Shown: positions 1-8,153 of the stretch, piece after piece
Layout of the letters: each line of letters opens with the position of its first letter
Position numbering within the stretch: position 1 is the stretch's first letter
NCBI GenBank assembly: GCA_000435335.1
Contig: FR891314.1
Location: forward strand, 1-26,051
Source of the DNA: Clostridium sp. CAG:964
GTDB taxonomy: Bacteria > Bacillota > Clostridia > Oscillospirales > Acutalibacteraceae
Reading direction: 5' to 3'
Length of the DNA: 26,051 bases
Position numbers and translations under genes: made by a program
The notes under the pieces: model-generated
What the model saw: the letters and a program-made list of their open reading frames with translations, nothing else
Database searches by the model: none
Told to the model about the DNA's origin: nothing

Positions 1-1480
1 AAACTACAGCTGTGTATATTATCATCCACGGTGATGTAAAGACATATCTTAATCTTTTTGCCATTGTAAGCCCGTTTGGGTTATCTTCGGAGCTTGAATC
101 GAACTCAAACAGCTTATTTCCGAATTTTTTAATAAGCATAGCTGTACAGATTAATCCTGAAAGCACAAAAACAAGTGCAAGTGAAAAATCTATAACGCTG
201 TATACCATTTCGTCAAGCTTAAGCTGCGAAAGCAGGCTAAATGCTACTACAGACCCATTATTTACAAAGTGGACAATGATTGCCGGTATAAGTGAGTTGG
301 TTTTAACCGTTAGGTAAGCTAAAACAAGTCCTGTTAAGAATGTAACAGGTGTTTGTATAAAGTTGCTGTGTGCAAAACCAAACATAACAGCCGACACCAC
401 TATAGCAAGTGCGTCGCCGTGCTTTCTTAACGAGCCGAGTATAGCACCTCTAAAAAGAAATTCCTCTATAATAGGCGGTACCACGGCAATAGCTATAAAA
501 TATATAATGTTTTCTGCTGTGCCGCTTGTACTGCCGTAGTCTGAAGCCTTATTCTCAAAACCGAACATAGACAGGTTGATATTCATAAAGCTAAGCAGCA
601 GGTTAAACACATATGCAAAGCCCATAGCCGCCAGTGTATATTTTACCGTATCGCCAATGCTTACAGACTTAATTTTAACCGCCTTGTTTATGTTGGTTTT
701 ACACATTGCCATTATAATTGCCGCTGCAATAAACTCGCCCACAAGTGACGCTATTGCGTTTATAACATACAGCATTACAGTGCTTAAATTTAACGAGGAG
801 CTGCCGGAGGTTACTGTCATAGCCATTAAAATCATAGCTATAACGGTAGTAAATACTATAAACAGCAGCATACCGCCGCCCACTCTGTTAGAGGTTTTAC
901 GCAGGCTCTTTCGCTGCTTAACCACCATTTGCTTTTTATATTCTGCCTCTGTACAGGCAGGGGTATTTGTAAAAGGACGGTTAAGCTGCATAGGCTGAGG
1001 GGCTGCACCCACCGCCGCAGCAGAGTATTGATTATTAGCAGACTGACCGCCAAAATATTGGCTGCAATTATGTTGATTGTTTGAGCATTGACTTTGATTA
1101 TACCCGTTATTCATATATTGACTGCTGTACGGAGCCTGATTATATCCGTTATTTACATATTGTTTGTTGTACTGATTTTGAGTATACCCATTATTCATGT
1201 ATTGGTTGTTGTACTGATTCTGATTATACTCATTATTTACATATTGGTTGTTGTACTGATTCTGGGAATACTCATTATTCATATATTGGTTGTTGTACTG
1301 ATTCTGAGTATACCCGTTATTTACATATTGGTTGTTGTTATATTGATTTTGGGCATACTCGTTGTTTGTATATTGATTGTTATATTGATTAGGCTGTGCC
1401 GAGCCACCATAGATATTGTACCTTCTGTGTGGTACACCGTTGTTGTTGGGACAGCTGTAAGGACTGCTGGAATTATTCAT
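1..1480 (-). CDS. CPBP-family intramembrane metalloprotease with Asn/Gln/Tyr-rich repeat N-terminus (3' end cut off by window edge)
   Basis: The reading frame is open from ATG 1480-1478 to the left window edge (493 complete codons, no stop), so the C-terminus is missing. The start is set by a GAGGTG ribosome site 9 bases upstream. Residues 1-33 are polar, residues 34-132 are seven near-identical 14-15-residue N/Q/Y-rich repeats, and residues 133-200 are a linker ending in a basic stretch. Hydrophobic segments begin near residue 204. The three CPBP (Abi) metal and catalytic motifs are present: EEFLFR at 339-344, FGFAH at 367-371 and HFVNN at 404-408. The family consists of membrane-embedded glutamic proteases related to Rce1; bacterial members act in bacteriocin immunity or protein processing, but the substrate here is unknown. 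The basic residues before the first membrane segment suggest that the repeat tail is cytosolic. It is transcribed alone and divergently from nusB. The family is certain; the role is not. Confidence 0.9.
   Translation of the reverse strand, partial: MNNSSSPYSCPNNNGVPHRRYNIYGGSAQPNQYNNQYTNNEYAQNQYNNNQYVNNGYTQNQYNNQYMNNEYSQNQYNNQYVNNEYNQNQYNNQYMNNGYTQNQYNKQYVNNGYNQAPYSSQYMNNGYNQSQCSNNQHNCSQYFGGQSANNQYSAAAVGAAPQPMQLNRPFTNTPACTEAEYKKQMVVKQRKSLRKTSNRVGGGMLLFIVFTTVIAMILMAMTVTSGSSSLNLSTVMLYVINAIASLVGEFIAAAIIMAMCKTNINKAVKIKSVSIGDTVKYTLAAMGFAYVFNLLLSFMNINLSMFGFENKASDYGSTSGTAENIIYFIAIAVVPPIIEEFLFRGAILGSLRKHGDALAIVVSAVMFGFAHSNFIQTPVTFLTGLVLAYLTVKTNSLIPAIIVHFVNNGSVVAFSLLSQLKLDEMVYSVIDFSLALVFVLSGLICTAMLIKKFGNKLFEFDSSSEDNPNGLTMAKRLRYVFTSPWMIIYTAVV
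1085..1381 (-). repeat. 42-bp in-frame tandem repeat (7 units) encoding an N/Q/Y-rich tract
   Basis: On the minus strand, codons 34-132 of the CPBP protease form seven units of the pattern NNQYxNNxYxQNQY. Unit 2 carries one additional Asn (three extra bases). The variable fifth residue runs T, V, M, V, M, V, M, so an 84-bp two-unit repeat is also visible. Units 3-5 are nearly identical in DNA, while the outer units have decayed (for example NKQY and SSQY). Apparent plus-strand reading frames here are a by-product of the repeat. Confidence 0.93.
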
Positions 1481-1504
1481 ATAATTAAACACCTCGCTTT
1501 GGTA

Positions 1505-1533
1505 ATTATATCATTTTAAAATTATAAAAACAA
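1505..1533 (-). promoter_or_regulatory. Predicted sigma-A promoter of the CPBP protease gene
   Basis: On the minus strand TTGTTT (1533-1528) is separated by 17 bases from TATAAT (1510-1505), which is preceded by TGA, giving an extended -10 element. The predicted transcript starts close to the GAGGTG ribosome site and the ATG at 1480. Confidence 0.7.
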
Positions 1534-1647
1534 TAATAATTAATATGTTTACATATACTTAATATATAAATAATAAAGATGCAAAATCCGTAAGCAGTTA
1601 TTGAGTGCCTGCCGTTAAATGCTAATGTATAAATATGCGTGTTTATC

Positions 1648-1675
1648 TTGATTATGTGTCGATTTATGGTATAAT
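1648..1675 (+). promoter_or_regulatory. Predicted sigma-A promoter of the nusB-hemZ gene run
   Basis: TTGATT (1648-1653), a 16-base spacer and TATAAT (1670-1675) with TGG immediately before it (extended -10). It lies 50 bases before the nusB start and is the only convincing vegetative promoter I see ahead of the long plus-strand run. Confidence 0.75.
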
Positions 1676-1724
1676 ATAAAGTAAGTATTTAGCACCTTAA
1701 CATCAAAATAAAGGGATGATAACA

Positions 1725-2150
1725 ATGAAATCAAAACTATCTCGCAGACAGTCAAGAGAACAGGCATTTTTGCTCGCTTTTGAAAGAAACATTAACCATG
1801 AGGCATTCAAGGATTTATACGAAACGGCTATGGAAAGCAGAGATTTTGAAATAGACGATTTTGCGATGGGCTTGCTTGAAAACATTGAGAATAACGAAAA
1901 TGAAATTAATGAGCTTATTCAGGCAAACTCCAAAAACAGAGCTTTAAACAGAATTTCAAAGGTTGCCCTAAGCATAATGCAGTTGGCTATAAGCGAGCTT
2001 AAGTATGCCGATGTATCAAAAACAAAGGCAGAAAACCCTGAAAGCGTTATTATTAATGAGGCTGTTATTATTGCAAAAAAGTATTCCACTCCGGAGGAAA
2101 CCTCTTTTATTAACGGTATTTTAGGTGCTGTGGTAAGGGGACAGGCATAA
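1725..2150 (+). CDS. nusB: Transcription antitermination protein NusB
   Basis: NusB binds boxA RNA together with ribosomal protein S10 and supports antitermination, mainly in rRNA operons. The product is 141 residues, normal for the family. The N-terminal arginine-rich helix (SRRQSREQAFLLAFE, residues 6-20) and the C-terminal INEAVIIAKKY and FINGILGAV segments (110-137) are the usual NusB signatures. An in-frame ATG at 1716 exists, but the Shine-Dalgarno-like stretch AAGGGATGAT (1711-1720) would overlap it and is correctly placed for the ATG at 1725, so I use 1725. It is the first gene of the long plus-strand run and lies just downstream of the 1648-1675 promoter. Confidence 0.95.
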   Translation: MKSKLSRRQSREQAFLLAFERNINHEAFKDLYETAMESRDFEIDDFAMGLLENIENNENEINELIQANSKNRALNRISKVALSIMQLAISELKYADVSKTKAENPESVIINEAVIIAKKYSTPEETSFINGILGAVVRGQA

Positions 2151-2153
2151 GCT

Positions 2154-3104
2154 ATGTGTGGCGGTAATTTGTATTTAGGTATAGATACCAGCAACTACAC
2201 AACATCTGCCGCAGCCTATGTAAACGGTGAAATTTATCAGGCTAAAAAGCTTTTGCCCGTTAAAAGCGGTGAACTGGGGTTACGCCAAAGCGACGCAGTG
2301 TTTCACCATACGGCACAGCTTCCTCAAATGATAGAGCAGCTTGCAGTACAGGTGGATTTGTCAAAAGTTAGTGCAGTAGGTGCGTCGTTTACGCCACGCA
2401 GTACAGAAGGCTCATATATGCCTTGCTTTACGGTAGGCAGTGGCTTTGCAAGGTCACTTACATCTGTAATGAATGTACCGCTGTACAGGTTTTCTCATCA
2501 ACAGGGACATATAGCGGCGGCTGTTTATTCCTGTGGGCATACCGAGCTTTTTACAAAAAAGCACTTGGCTTTTCATATTTCCGGCGGCACTACAGAGGCA
2601 CTCATTGTTACTCCCGATAAAGATAACATAATAAGTGCAAACCTTGTTGGCAAAACTCTTGACCTTAATGCCGGTCAGCTTGTAGACCGTGTGGGAGTTA
2701 TGCTGGGCTTACAATTTCCCTGCGGAAAACAGCTGGAACAGTTTGCACTTAGTTTTTTTGGAAAAATAAAGTGTAAGCCTACAATTAAGGGGTGTGACTG
2801 CTGTCTTTCGGGTGTGCAGAACATTTGTGAAAAAATGTATAAGGACGGCACGCCAAAGGAAGAAATAGCGGCGTATGTTTTAAAATATATTGAAGAAACG
2901 CTGTATAGCATGACCTTGAATATTTTTAAGGAGTACGGGGAAATGCCGGTGCTTTTTGCAGGCGGTGTAATGTCTAACAGCATAATTAAGAAAAATCTTA
3001 CAAATAGGCTTGGCGCTTACTTTGCACAGCCTGAATTTTCTGCCGACAACGCCGCCGGGGTTGCAGTGCTGACCGCTATAAAAAATAAGGAAGAAATATT
3101 ATGA
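2154..3104 (+). CDS. M22/TsaD-like protein (Kae1/Qri7/TsaD-family paralogue)
   Basis: This is a 316-residue member of the ASKHA-fold family that includes TsaD, the enzyme that transfers threonylcarbamoyl to tRNA A37; older annotations call it peptidase M22 or O-sialoglycoprotein endopeptidase. Visible motifs in order are LGIDTSN (8-14), the metal-binding pattern HQQGH (115-119), the nucleotide-binding SGGTTE (143-148), TLDLNAGQLVDRVG (168-181), FAGGVMSN (268-275) and a late Asp in ADNAAG (297-302). All expected metal and nucleotide positions therefore seem kept. It starts 3 bases after the nusB stop and overlaps xseA by 4 bases. Authentic TsaD usually differs (for example HMEGH and SGGHTQ), and the true tsaD normally lies with tsaB or tsaE, so this is probably a paralogue of unknown job. 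The start could instead be TTG at 2169. Confidence 0.8.
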   Translation: MCGGNLYLGIDTSNYTTSAAAYVNGEIYQAKKLLPVKSGELGLRQSDAVFHHTAQLPQMIEQLAVQVDLSKVSAVGASFTPRSTEGSYMPCFTVGSGFARSLTSVMNVPLYRFSHQQGHIAAAVYSCGHTELFTKKHLAFHISGGTTEALIVTPDKDNIISANLVGKTLDLNAGQLVDRVGVMLGLQFPCGKQLEQFALSFFGKIKCKPTIKGCDCCLSGVQNICEKMYKDGTPKEEIAAYVLKYIEETLYSMTLNIFKEYGEMPVLFAGGVMSNSIIKKNLTNRLGAYFAQPEFSADNAAGVAVLTAIKNKEEIL

Positions 3105-4333
3105 ACGGTAATTCCATAATAACTGTATCACAGTTGAATTTTTATACAAAGTCACTGCTTGACGGCGACCCTGTGCTTTCGCAGGTTTTTGTGAGGGGAG
3201 AAATTTCTAACCTTACAAACCACTATCGTTCGGGACATATTTACTTTTCGCTTAAGGATGAAAAGGCGGTTGTTCGCTGTGTTATGTTTGCAGGTGACGC
3301 CGCAAAGCTCCGTTTTGAACCACAGGAGGGAATGAGCGTAATTGCCATAGGAAGAGTATCTATATATGACGCTACAGGGCAGTATCAGCTGTATGTACGG
3401 CAAATGCAGCCTGACGGTATAGGTGAGCTTACGGTAGCCTTTAACCAGCTGAAAGAAAAGCTTGAAAAGCAAGGGCTGTTTAGCCCTGAGCATAAAAAGG
3501 AAATACCTGTATACCCACAGAAAATCGGCGTTGTTACCTCACAAACAGGTGCGGTACGCCGAGATATAGAAACTGTTCTAAACAGGCGCTACCCTTTGGC
3601 GGAAATGGTACTTTACCCTGCCGCTGTGCAGGGGGAGCAGGCGGTGCCGGAGCTTGTGGCAGGTATTGAATATTTTAATAAAACCAACAGTGTTGATGTT
3701 ATTATTATTGGCAGGGGCGGCGGCTCTATGGAGGATCTTTGGGCGTTTAACAGTGAGCTGCTGGCACACACTGTTTATAATTCAAATATTCCGGTTATTT
3801 CGGCAGTAGGACACGCTACAGATGTAACAATATGTGACTTTGTAGCTGACAAAACGGCACCTACTCCGTCAGCGGCGGCAGAAATTGCGGTTCCCGACAA
3901 AATTAAACTGCTTAATATGATTTCGTCCTTCAACGACAGAATTATAAGTGCCGCAAGGTATGCAGTGTATTTGCAGCAGCAAAGGGTAGACAGTGTGTAT
4001 AACAGGCTGTCTGTCTTTTCCGAAAGCTACCGGCTGCCTAAAATAAAAGCAAATCTTGATAATATTAATATAAGGCTGGCAGCGGCATATAAGGAAAATT
4101 TACAGTCAAAGGCAGAACAGCTAAAAGAATGTTCCGCAAGGCTGAATGCTTTAAGCCCGCTGAATATACTTGCAAGAGGCTACAGCCTTGCGTTGGTCAA
4201 TGACGAAATTGTCAGCAGTGTGGACGATGTAAATATAAATGACAGTATTACCGTAAAGCTAAAGAACGGTGAGCTGTATTGTAATGTAAACGATAAAAGG
4301 AATGACTATAATGCCAAAGAAGAAAACCTATGA
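3101..4333 (+). CDS. xseA: Exodeoxyribonuclease VII large subunit
   Basis: XseA is the catalytic subunit of exonuclease VII, a metal-independent nuclease that degrades single-stranded DNA into oligonucleotides in mismatch repair and recombination. The 410-residue product starts with an OB-fold nucleic-acid-binding domain (about residues 5-105, with VFVRGEISN at 29-37). A catalytic domain follows with GVVTSQTGAVRRDI (143-156), GRGGGSMEDLWAFN (204-217) and SAVGHATDVTICDFVAD (234-250). A helical C-terminal region then probably binds XseB. Its ATG overlaps the stop of the preceding gene by 4 bases, which suggests translational coupling, and xseB begins inside its 3' end. Length and motifs are normal. 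Confidence 0.97.
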   Translation: MNGNSIITVSQLNFYTKSLLDGDPVLSQVFVRGEISNLTNHYRSGHIYFSLKDEKAVVRCVMFAGDAAKLRFEPQEGMSVIAIGRVSIYDATGQYQLYVRQMQPDGIGELTVAFNQLKEKLEKQGLFSPEHKKEIPVYPQKIGVVTSQTGAVRRDIETVLNRRYPLAEMVLYPAAVQGEQAVPELVAGIEYFNKTNSVDVIIIGRGGGSMEDLWAFNSELLAHTVYNSNIPVISAVGHATDVTICDFVADKTAPTPSAAAEIAVPDKIKLLNMISSFNDRIISAARYAVYLQQQRVDSVYNRLSVFSESYRLPKIKANLDNINIRLAAAYKENLQSKAEQLKECSARLNALSPLNILARGYSLALVNDEIVSSVDDVNINDSITVKLKNGELYCNVNDKRNDYNAKEENL

Positions 4334-4523
4334 GGAGGCAATAGCCCGACTGGAGGAAATAACCGGTCAGCTTGAAAAGGGTGGTATCCCTTTGGAGCAA
4401 TCCTTAAAGCTGTTTGAGGAGGGCACCAAGCTGTCGGCGTATTGCTATAAAATACTAAACGAGGCCCAGCAAAAGGTGACGGAATTAAGCACAGACGACA
4501 TTGAAAAGGAGGCCGCAGAATGA
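4311..4523 (+). CDS. xseB: Exodeoxyribonuclease VII small subunit
   Basis: This is a 70-residue helical partner that wraps around XseA to form exonuclease VII. The family pattern YEEAIARLEEI (6-16), a short connecting segment with GGIPLEQSLKLFEEG, and a second helix ending near QQKVTEL are all present. The gene overlaps xseA by 23 bases and ispA by 4. An in-frame ATG at 4302 touches the Shine-Dalgarno AAAAGGA (4295-4301), whereas the ATG at 4311 sits 9 bases behind it, so 4311 is preferred. Confidence 0.95.
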   Translation: MPKKKTYEEAIARLEEITGQLEKGGIPLEQSLKLFEEGTKLSAYCYKILNEAQQKVTELSTDDIEKEAAE

Positions 4524-5383
4524 CGCTTAACGAAAGAATAGAAAAGGCTTTGGCAGGCTACTTGCCCGACAAGGATTGCCTTGAAAAAAGACTGATAGAT
4601 TCTATGGACTACAGTCTGCTTGCAGGAGGAAAGCGTATTCGTCCCCTGCTTGTATTGGAGTTTTGTCAGCTGTGCGGCGGAAATATAGAGGACGCTATGC
4701 CCTTTGCCTGCGCTGTAGAGATGATACACACATATTCACTTATACATGACGATTTACCTTGTATGGACAATGACGATTTCCGCCGTGGCAAGCCTTCAAA
4801 CCACAAGGTGTACGGTGAAGATACCGCTTTGCTTGCAGGCGATGCACTTCAGGCCCTTGCGTTTAAAACCGCTACCTCTAATATTACTAAAGAGAATGCC
4901 TATAATACTGCAAGGGCAGTAAATAATTTGGCTGAATACTGCGGTGCAAACGGTATGGTAGGAGGTCAGATTATTGACCTTGAAAACGAGGGCAAAAGCT
5001 CCGGTATTGACATACTAAAGGAAATGGATAGAAAAAAGACTGCCGCCATAATTAAAAGTGCCTGTGAAATGGGCTGTATTGTGGCAGGTGCAGACGATGA
5101 GGATATAAAAAGGGCAAGGGTGTTTGGTGAAAGCATTGGACTTGCTTTTCAGATTCAGGACGATATTCTTGATGTTACAGCTGACCAAAGCAAGCTGGGC
5201 AAGCCTGTAGGCAGTGACAAAGAAAACGAAAAATCTACTTATGTTTCACTGCTTGGGCTTGAAGAGTGCAAAAGCTTGGTAGAAAGCCTTACGGCCAAGG
5301 CTATTGACAGCCTTTCAGGCTTTAAGGGTGACAGCTCGGCCTTAAAGAAGCTGGCACTTTCTCTGTCAAACAGAGAGTATTAA
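4520..5383 (+). CDS. ispA: Polyprenyl (farnesyl/geranyl) diphosphate synthase
   Basis: This prenyltransferase condenses isopentenyl diphosphate with allylic diphosphates to give short-chain prenyl diphosphates, the precursors of undecaprenyl phosphate and quinones. The 287-residue protein has the GGKRIRP substrate-binding segment (36-42), the first aspartate-rich motif DDLPCMD (77-83) with RRG after it, GGQ near 148-150, and the second motif DDILD (214-218) after FQIQ. The residues before the first motif (TYSLIH) fit a short-chain C15-type enzyme, but product length cannot be fixed by eye. The ATGA overlap with xseB and the position just before dxs are typical of Firmicutes, linking precursor supply (Dxs) with chain elongation. 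Confidence 0.95.
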   Translation: MTLNERIEKALAGYLPDKDCLEKRLIDSMDYSLLAGGKRIRPLLVLEFCQLCGGNIEDAMPFACAVEMIHTYSLIHDDLPCMDNDDFRRGKPSNHKVYGEDTALLAGDALQALAFKTATSNITKENAYNTARAVNNLAEYCGANGMVGGQIIDLENEGKSSGIDILKEMDRKKTAAIIKSACEMGCIVAGADDEDIKRARVFGESIGLAFQIQDDILDVTADQSKLGKPVGSDKENEKSTYVSLLGLEECKSLVESLTAKAIDSLSGFKGDSSALKKLALSLSNREY

Positions 5384-5426
5384 TTTTTATTTAGTTTATT
5401 TTACAGCTGTATAGGCTGTGTTTTAT

Positions 5427-5437
5427 AAAAGGAAGGG
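5427..5437 (+). promoter_or_regulatory. Ribosome binding site that fixes the dxs start
   Basis: AAAAGGAAGGG lies 7 bases before the ATG at 5445. It is downstream of the in-frame GTG at 5418, so the GTG cannot be the real start. Confidence 0.8.
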
Positions 5438-5444
5438 TTCTCTT

Positions 5445-7319
5445 ATGGAAAAACCTTATCTGTCACATATAAAGTCGCCAAAGGATATTGTCGATTTTAG
5501 TGATGAGCAGCTTACAGAGCTGTGTGATGAAGTAAGAGAAAAGTTAATAACGGTTGTTTCGCAAAACGGCGGACATTTAGCATCTAACCTGGGTACGGTA
5601 GAGCTTACTGTGGCACTTGAAAAGGTGTTTAATTCGTCCGATGATTCTATTGTGTGGGATGTAGGTCACCAGTGCTATACCCATAAGCTGCTTACGGGCA
5701 GAGCAAACGAATTTGATACTCTGCGTACCGAGGGAGGAATTTCCGGCTTTCCAAAAAGAAGCGAAAGCCCATATGACGCCTTTAACGCCGGCCACAGCAG
5801 TACATCTATCTCTGCCGCATACGGTATAGCCAGGGCTAAAAATATACTTGGCAAAAAGGGCTGCACCATAGCTGTAATAGGCGACGGTGCCTTAACAGGC
5901 GGGTTGGCCTACGAGGGCTTGAACAACGCAGGAAGATTTCAGAAAAACTTTATTGTCGTTCTTAACGACAACAAAATGTCTATATCAAAAAATGTAGGCT
6001 CAATGGCAAAATATTTACGCCGTGTAAGGTTTATGCCTAAGTATATACGGGCAAAAGAAAGAATAGAGCATGTGCTTGAAAGGGTGCCTGTAGTAGGCAA
6101 GCCGTCGGCAAAGGCAATAAGGGTAATTAAGAAAAAGCTTCGCCACGCTCTTTCACATTCAACTATTTTTGAGGATATGGGCTTTCACTATTACGGGCCG
6201 TTGGACGGTCATAATATTTCAGACCTTGTTACCGTTTTTGAAACTGTTAAGGACATAAAAGGCCCTGTGCTTGTTCATATAGTAACGAAAAAGGGTAAGG
6301 GCTACGCAATGGCAGAAAGCCGGCCTAATGTTTACCACGGCATTTCGGCATTTGATATTGAAACCGGCGAGCCTAAAACAGGGGCTATTGATTTTTCCTT
6401 TGTCTTTGGCAATAAGCTGTGCGAGCTGGCAGAAAAAAACAAGAAAATCTGTGCCATTACAGCCGCTATGCGTTCAGGCACAGGTCTTGACAGATTTTCT
6501 ACTGAATTTAAACCGAGGTTTTTTGATACAGGCATTGCAGAGGAGCACGCAGTAACCTTTGCAGGAGGACTTGCGGCTCAGGGTGCTTTACCGTTTTTTG
6601 CGGTGTACTCAACCTTTTTACAGCGCTGTGTTGACCAGATAATTCACGATGTTGCAATGCAAAACCTGCACATTGTTTTGGCAATAGACAGGGCAGGCTT
6701 AGTAGGTGAGGACGGCGAAACCCACCAAGGTGTGTTTGATGTGGCTTTGCTTAATCCTGTGCCTAACCTTGAAATATACAGCCCTACTTACTTTAGTGAG
6801 CTTGAAATAGCTATGGACTTTGCAGTAGCGGCAAACAACAAGCCGGTAGCGGTTAGGTACCCTCGTGGCGGCGAGCCGTACAAGCCACAGGATTTTCAGG
6901 TTACAAAAAAGCATTATCAGTTTTATGGCAGCAGCAACAGCAGTACGCTTATTGTTACTTATGGTAAGCTGTTTGCAAGTGCCTGTAAGGCAATGCAAAT
7001 ACTTGAAAGCAAGGGCGTTAGCGTATGTATTTTAAAGCTTAACAGAATTAAGCCTATTCCGGCAAAGGCACTGGACTTAGCAAAAGAATATAAAAATATT
7101 TTCTTTTTTGAAGAGGGAATGGCTACAGGGGGCGTTGGTGAACACTTTTTGTATGACCTGGTAAAAAGAGAATATAAGGGTGAGTATAAATTAACCGCTA
7201 TTGATGATGTATATGTTAAGCACGCAAAGGTGGATTCATTGCTGAAAAAGCTGGGACTGGACGAAAACGGTATTGCAGACACCGTATTAAAAGGACTGCA
7301 AAGCAAGGGTGGTGAATAA
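5445..7319 (+). CDS. dxs: 1-deoxy-D-xylulose-5-phosphate synthase
   Basis: Dxs is a cytosolic thiamine-diphosphate enzyme. It joins pyruvate and glyceraldehyde 3-phosphate into DXP, the first step of the non-mevalonate isoprenoid pathway, and DXP also feeds thiamine and pyridoxal synthesis. The product is 624 residues, normal for the family. Domain I carries GGHLASNLG (42-50), GHQ (74-76) and the ThDP/metal motif GDGALTGG (146-153) with NDN about 26 residues later (174-176). The central transketolase-like domain carries DTGIAEEHAV (361-370), whose E366 should activate the cofactor, and GEDGETHQG (421-429). RYPRG follows at 471-475 and a transketolase C-domain closes the protein. The start is set by the ribosome site at 5427-5437. 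A 61-base gap separates it from ispA, and tlyA starts one base after its stop. Confidence 0.97.
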   Translation: MEKPYLSHIKSPKDIVDFSDEQLTELCDEVREKLITVVSQNGGHLASNLGTVELTVALEKVFNSSDDSIVWDVGHQCYTHKLLTGRANEFDTLRTEGGISGFPKRSESPYDAFNAGHSSTSISAAYGIARAKNILGKKGCTIAVIGDGALTGGLAYEGLNNAGRFQKNFIVVLNDNKMSISKNVGSMAKYLRRVRFMPKYIRAKERIEHVLERVPVVGKPSAKAIRVIKKKLRHALSHSTIFEDMGFHYYGPLDGHNISDLVTVFETVKDIKGPVLVHIVTKKGKGYAMAESRPNVYHGISAFDIETGEPKTGAIDFSFVFGNKLCELAEKNKKICAITAAMRSGTGLDRFSTEFKPRFFDTGIAEEHAVTFAGGLAAQGALPFFAVYSTFLQRCVDQIIHDVAMQNLHIVLAIDRAGLVGEDGETHQGVFDVALLNPVPNLEIYSPTYFSELEIAMDFAVAANNKPVAVRYPRGGEPYKPQDFQVTKKHYQFYGSSNSSTLIVTYGKLFASACKAMQILESKGVSVCILKLNRIKPIPAKALDLAKEYKNIFFFEEGMATGGVGEHFLYDLVKREYKGEYKLTAIDDVYVKHAKVDSLLKKLGLDENGIADTVLKGLQSKGGE

Positions 7320-7320
7320 T

Positions 7321-8148
7321 ATGGCTGAAAAAGCAGAAAAAAAGAGGCTTGATGTTTTAGTGTATGAGGCAGGTTATGTACAAAGCCGAGAAAAGGCTAA
7401 GGCAGTAATTATGGCAGGCTTGGTGTATGTTGACAACCAAAAGGCAGACAAGCCCGGCACTGTGTACCCTGTAACAGCTAAGCTGGAGGTAAGAGGCGGC
7501 ACACCAAAATATGTAAGCCGTGGCGGCTTTAAGCTGGAAAAGGCCATGCAGTCGTTTCCTATAGATTTAAAGGGTAAAATTACAATGGATATAGGTGCGT
7601 CAACAGGGGGCTTTACAGACTGTATGCTGCAAAACGGTGCTGTAAAGGTTTATTCTGTAGATGTTGGCTACGGTCAGCTTGACTGGAAGCTTAGAAACGA
7701 CAGCCGTGTTGTAAACCTTGAAAGAACAAATGTAAGGTATATTACACAGGAGCAGGTGCCTGATAAAATAGATTTTTTCTCTGTAGATGTATCCTTTATT
7801 TCGTTAAGGCTTGTTTTGCCGGCGGCAAGAAAGCTAATGGCAGAAAACGCACAGGCCGTCTGCTTAATAAAGCCGCAGTTTGAGGCAGGGCGTGAAAATG
7901 TGGGCAAAAAAGGCGTAGTGCGTGACCCGCAGGTACATAAGCAGGTTGTAGAAGATATTACAAGCTTTTGTCTTGAAAACGGCTTTGATGTTTTAGGGCT
8001 GGACTATTCCCCTATAAAGGGGCCGGAGGGTAATATTGAATATTTAATTTACTTAAATAGAACCGATGCACAAGGTGTTCTCAAGGCTGACATTACACCG
8101 CAGAAGCTGGTGGAAGACTCCCACAAGGCTTTGGACAAAAAGGATTGA
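7321..8148 (+). CDS. tlyA: TlyA-family rRNA 2'-O-methyltransferase
   Basis: TlyA enzymes methylate ribose 2'-OH groups in 16S and/or 23S rRNA using S-adenosylmethionine; in mycobacteria this makes ribosomes sensitive to capreomycin. The 275-residue protein has an N-terminal S4 RNA-binding domain (about 8-65) ending in VSRGGFKL (65-72), followed by a Rossmann methyltransferase domain with the cofactor loop DIGASTGGFTD (90-100). The catalytic K-D-K-E set is visible as K71, D156, K184 and E240, each two positions after the mycobacterial K69-D154-K182-E238. The N-terminal S4 domain suggests the longer type that can modify both subunits. The GTG codons at 7309 and 7312 lie within the ribosome site AAGGGTGGTGA (7305-7315), so the ATG at 7321 is chosen. 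Older databases call it haemolysin A; no haemolytic role is implied. Confidence 0.94.
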   Translation: MAEKAEKKRLDVLVYEAGYVQSREKAKAVIMAGLVYVDNQKADKPGTVYPVTAKLEVRGGTPKYVSRGGFKLEKAMQSFPIDLKGKITMDIGASTGGFTDCMLQNGAVKVYSVDVGYGQLDWKLRNDSRVVNLERTNVRYITQEQVPDKIDFFSVDVSFISLRLVLPAARKLMAENAQAVCLIKPQFEAGRENVGKKGVVRDPQVHKQVVEDITSFCLENGFDVLGLDYSPIKGPEGNIEYLIYLNRTDAQGVLKADITPQKLVEDSHKALDKKD

Positions 8149-8153
8149 TGTAG

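Noticed and set aside
1081..1519. Two overlapping plus-strand frames of 103 and 143 codons with Cys/Tyr or Ile/Val repeats
   Set aside because: They are mirror readings of the in-frame 42-bp repeat of the minus-strand CPBP protease, with no ribosome site and unnatural composition.
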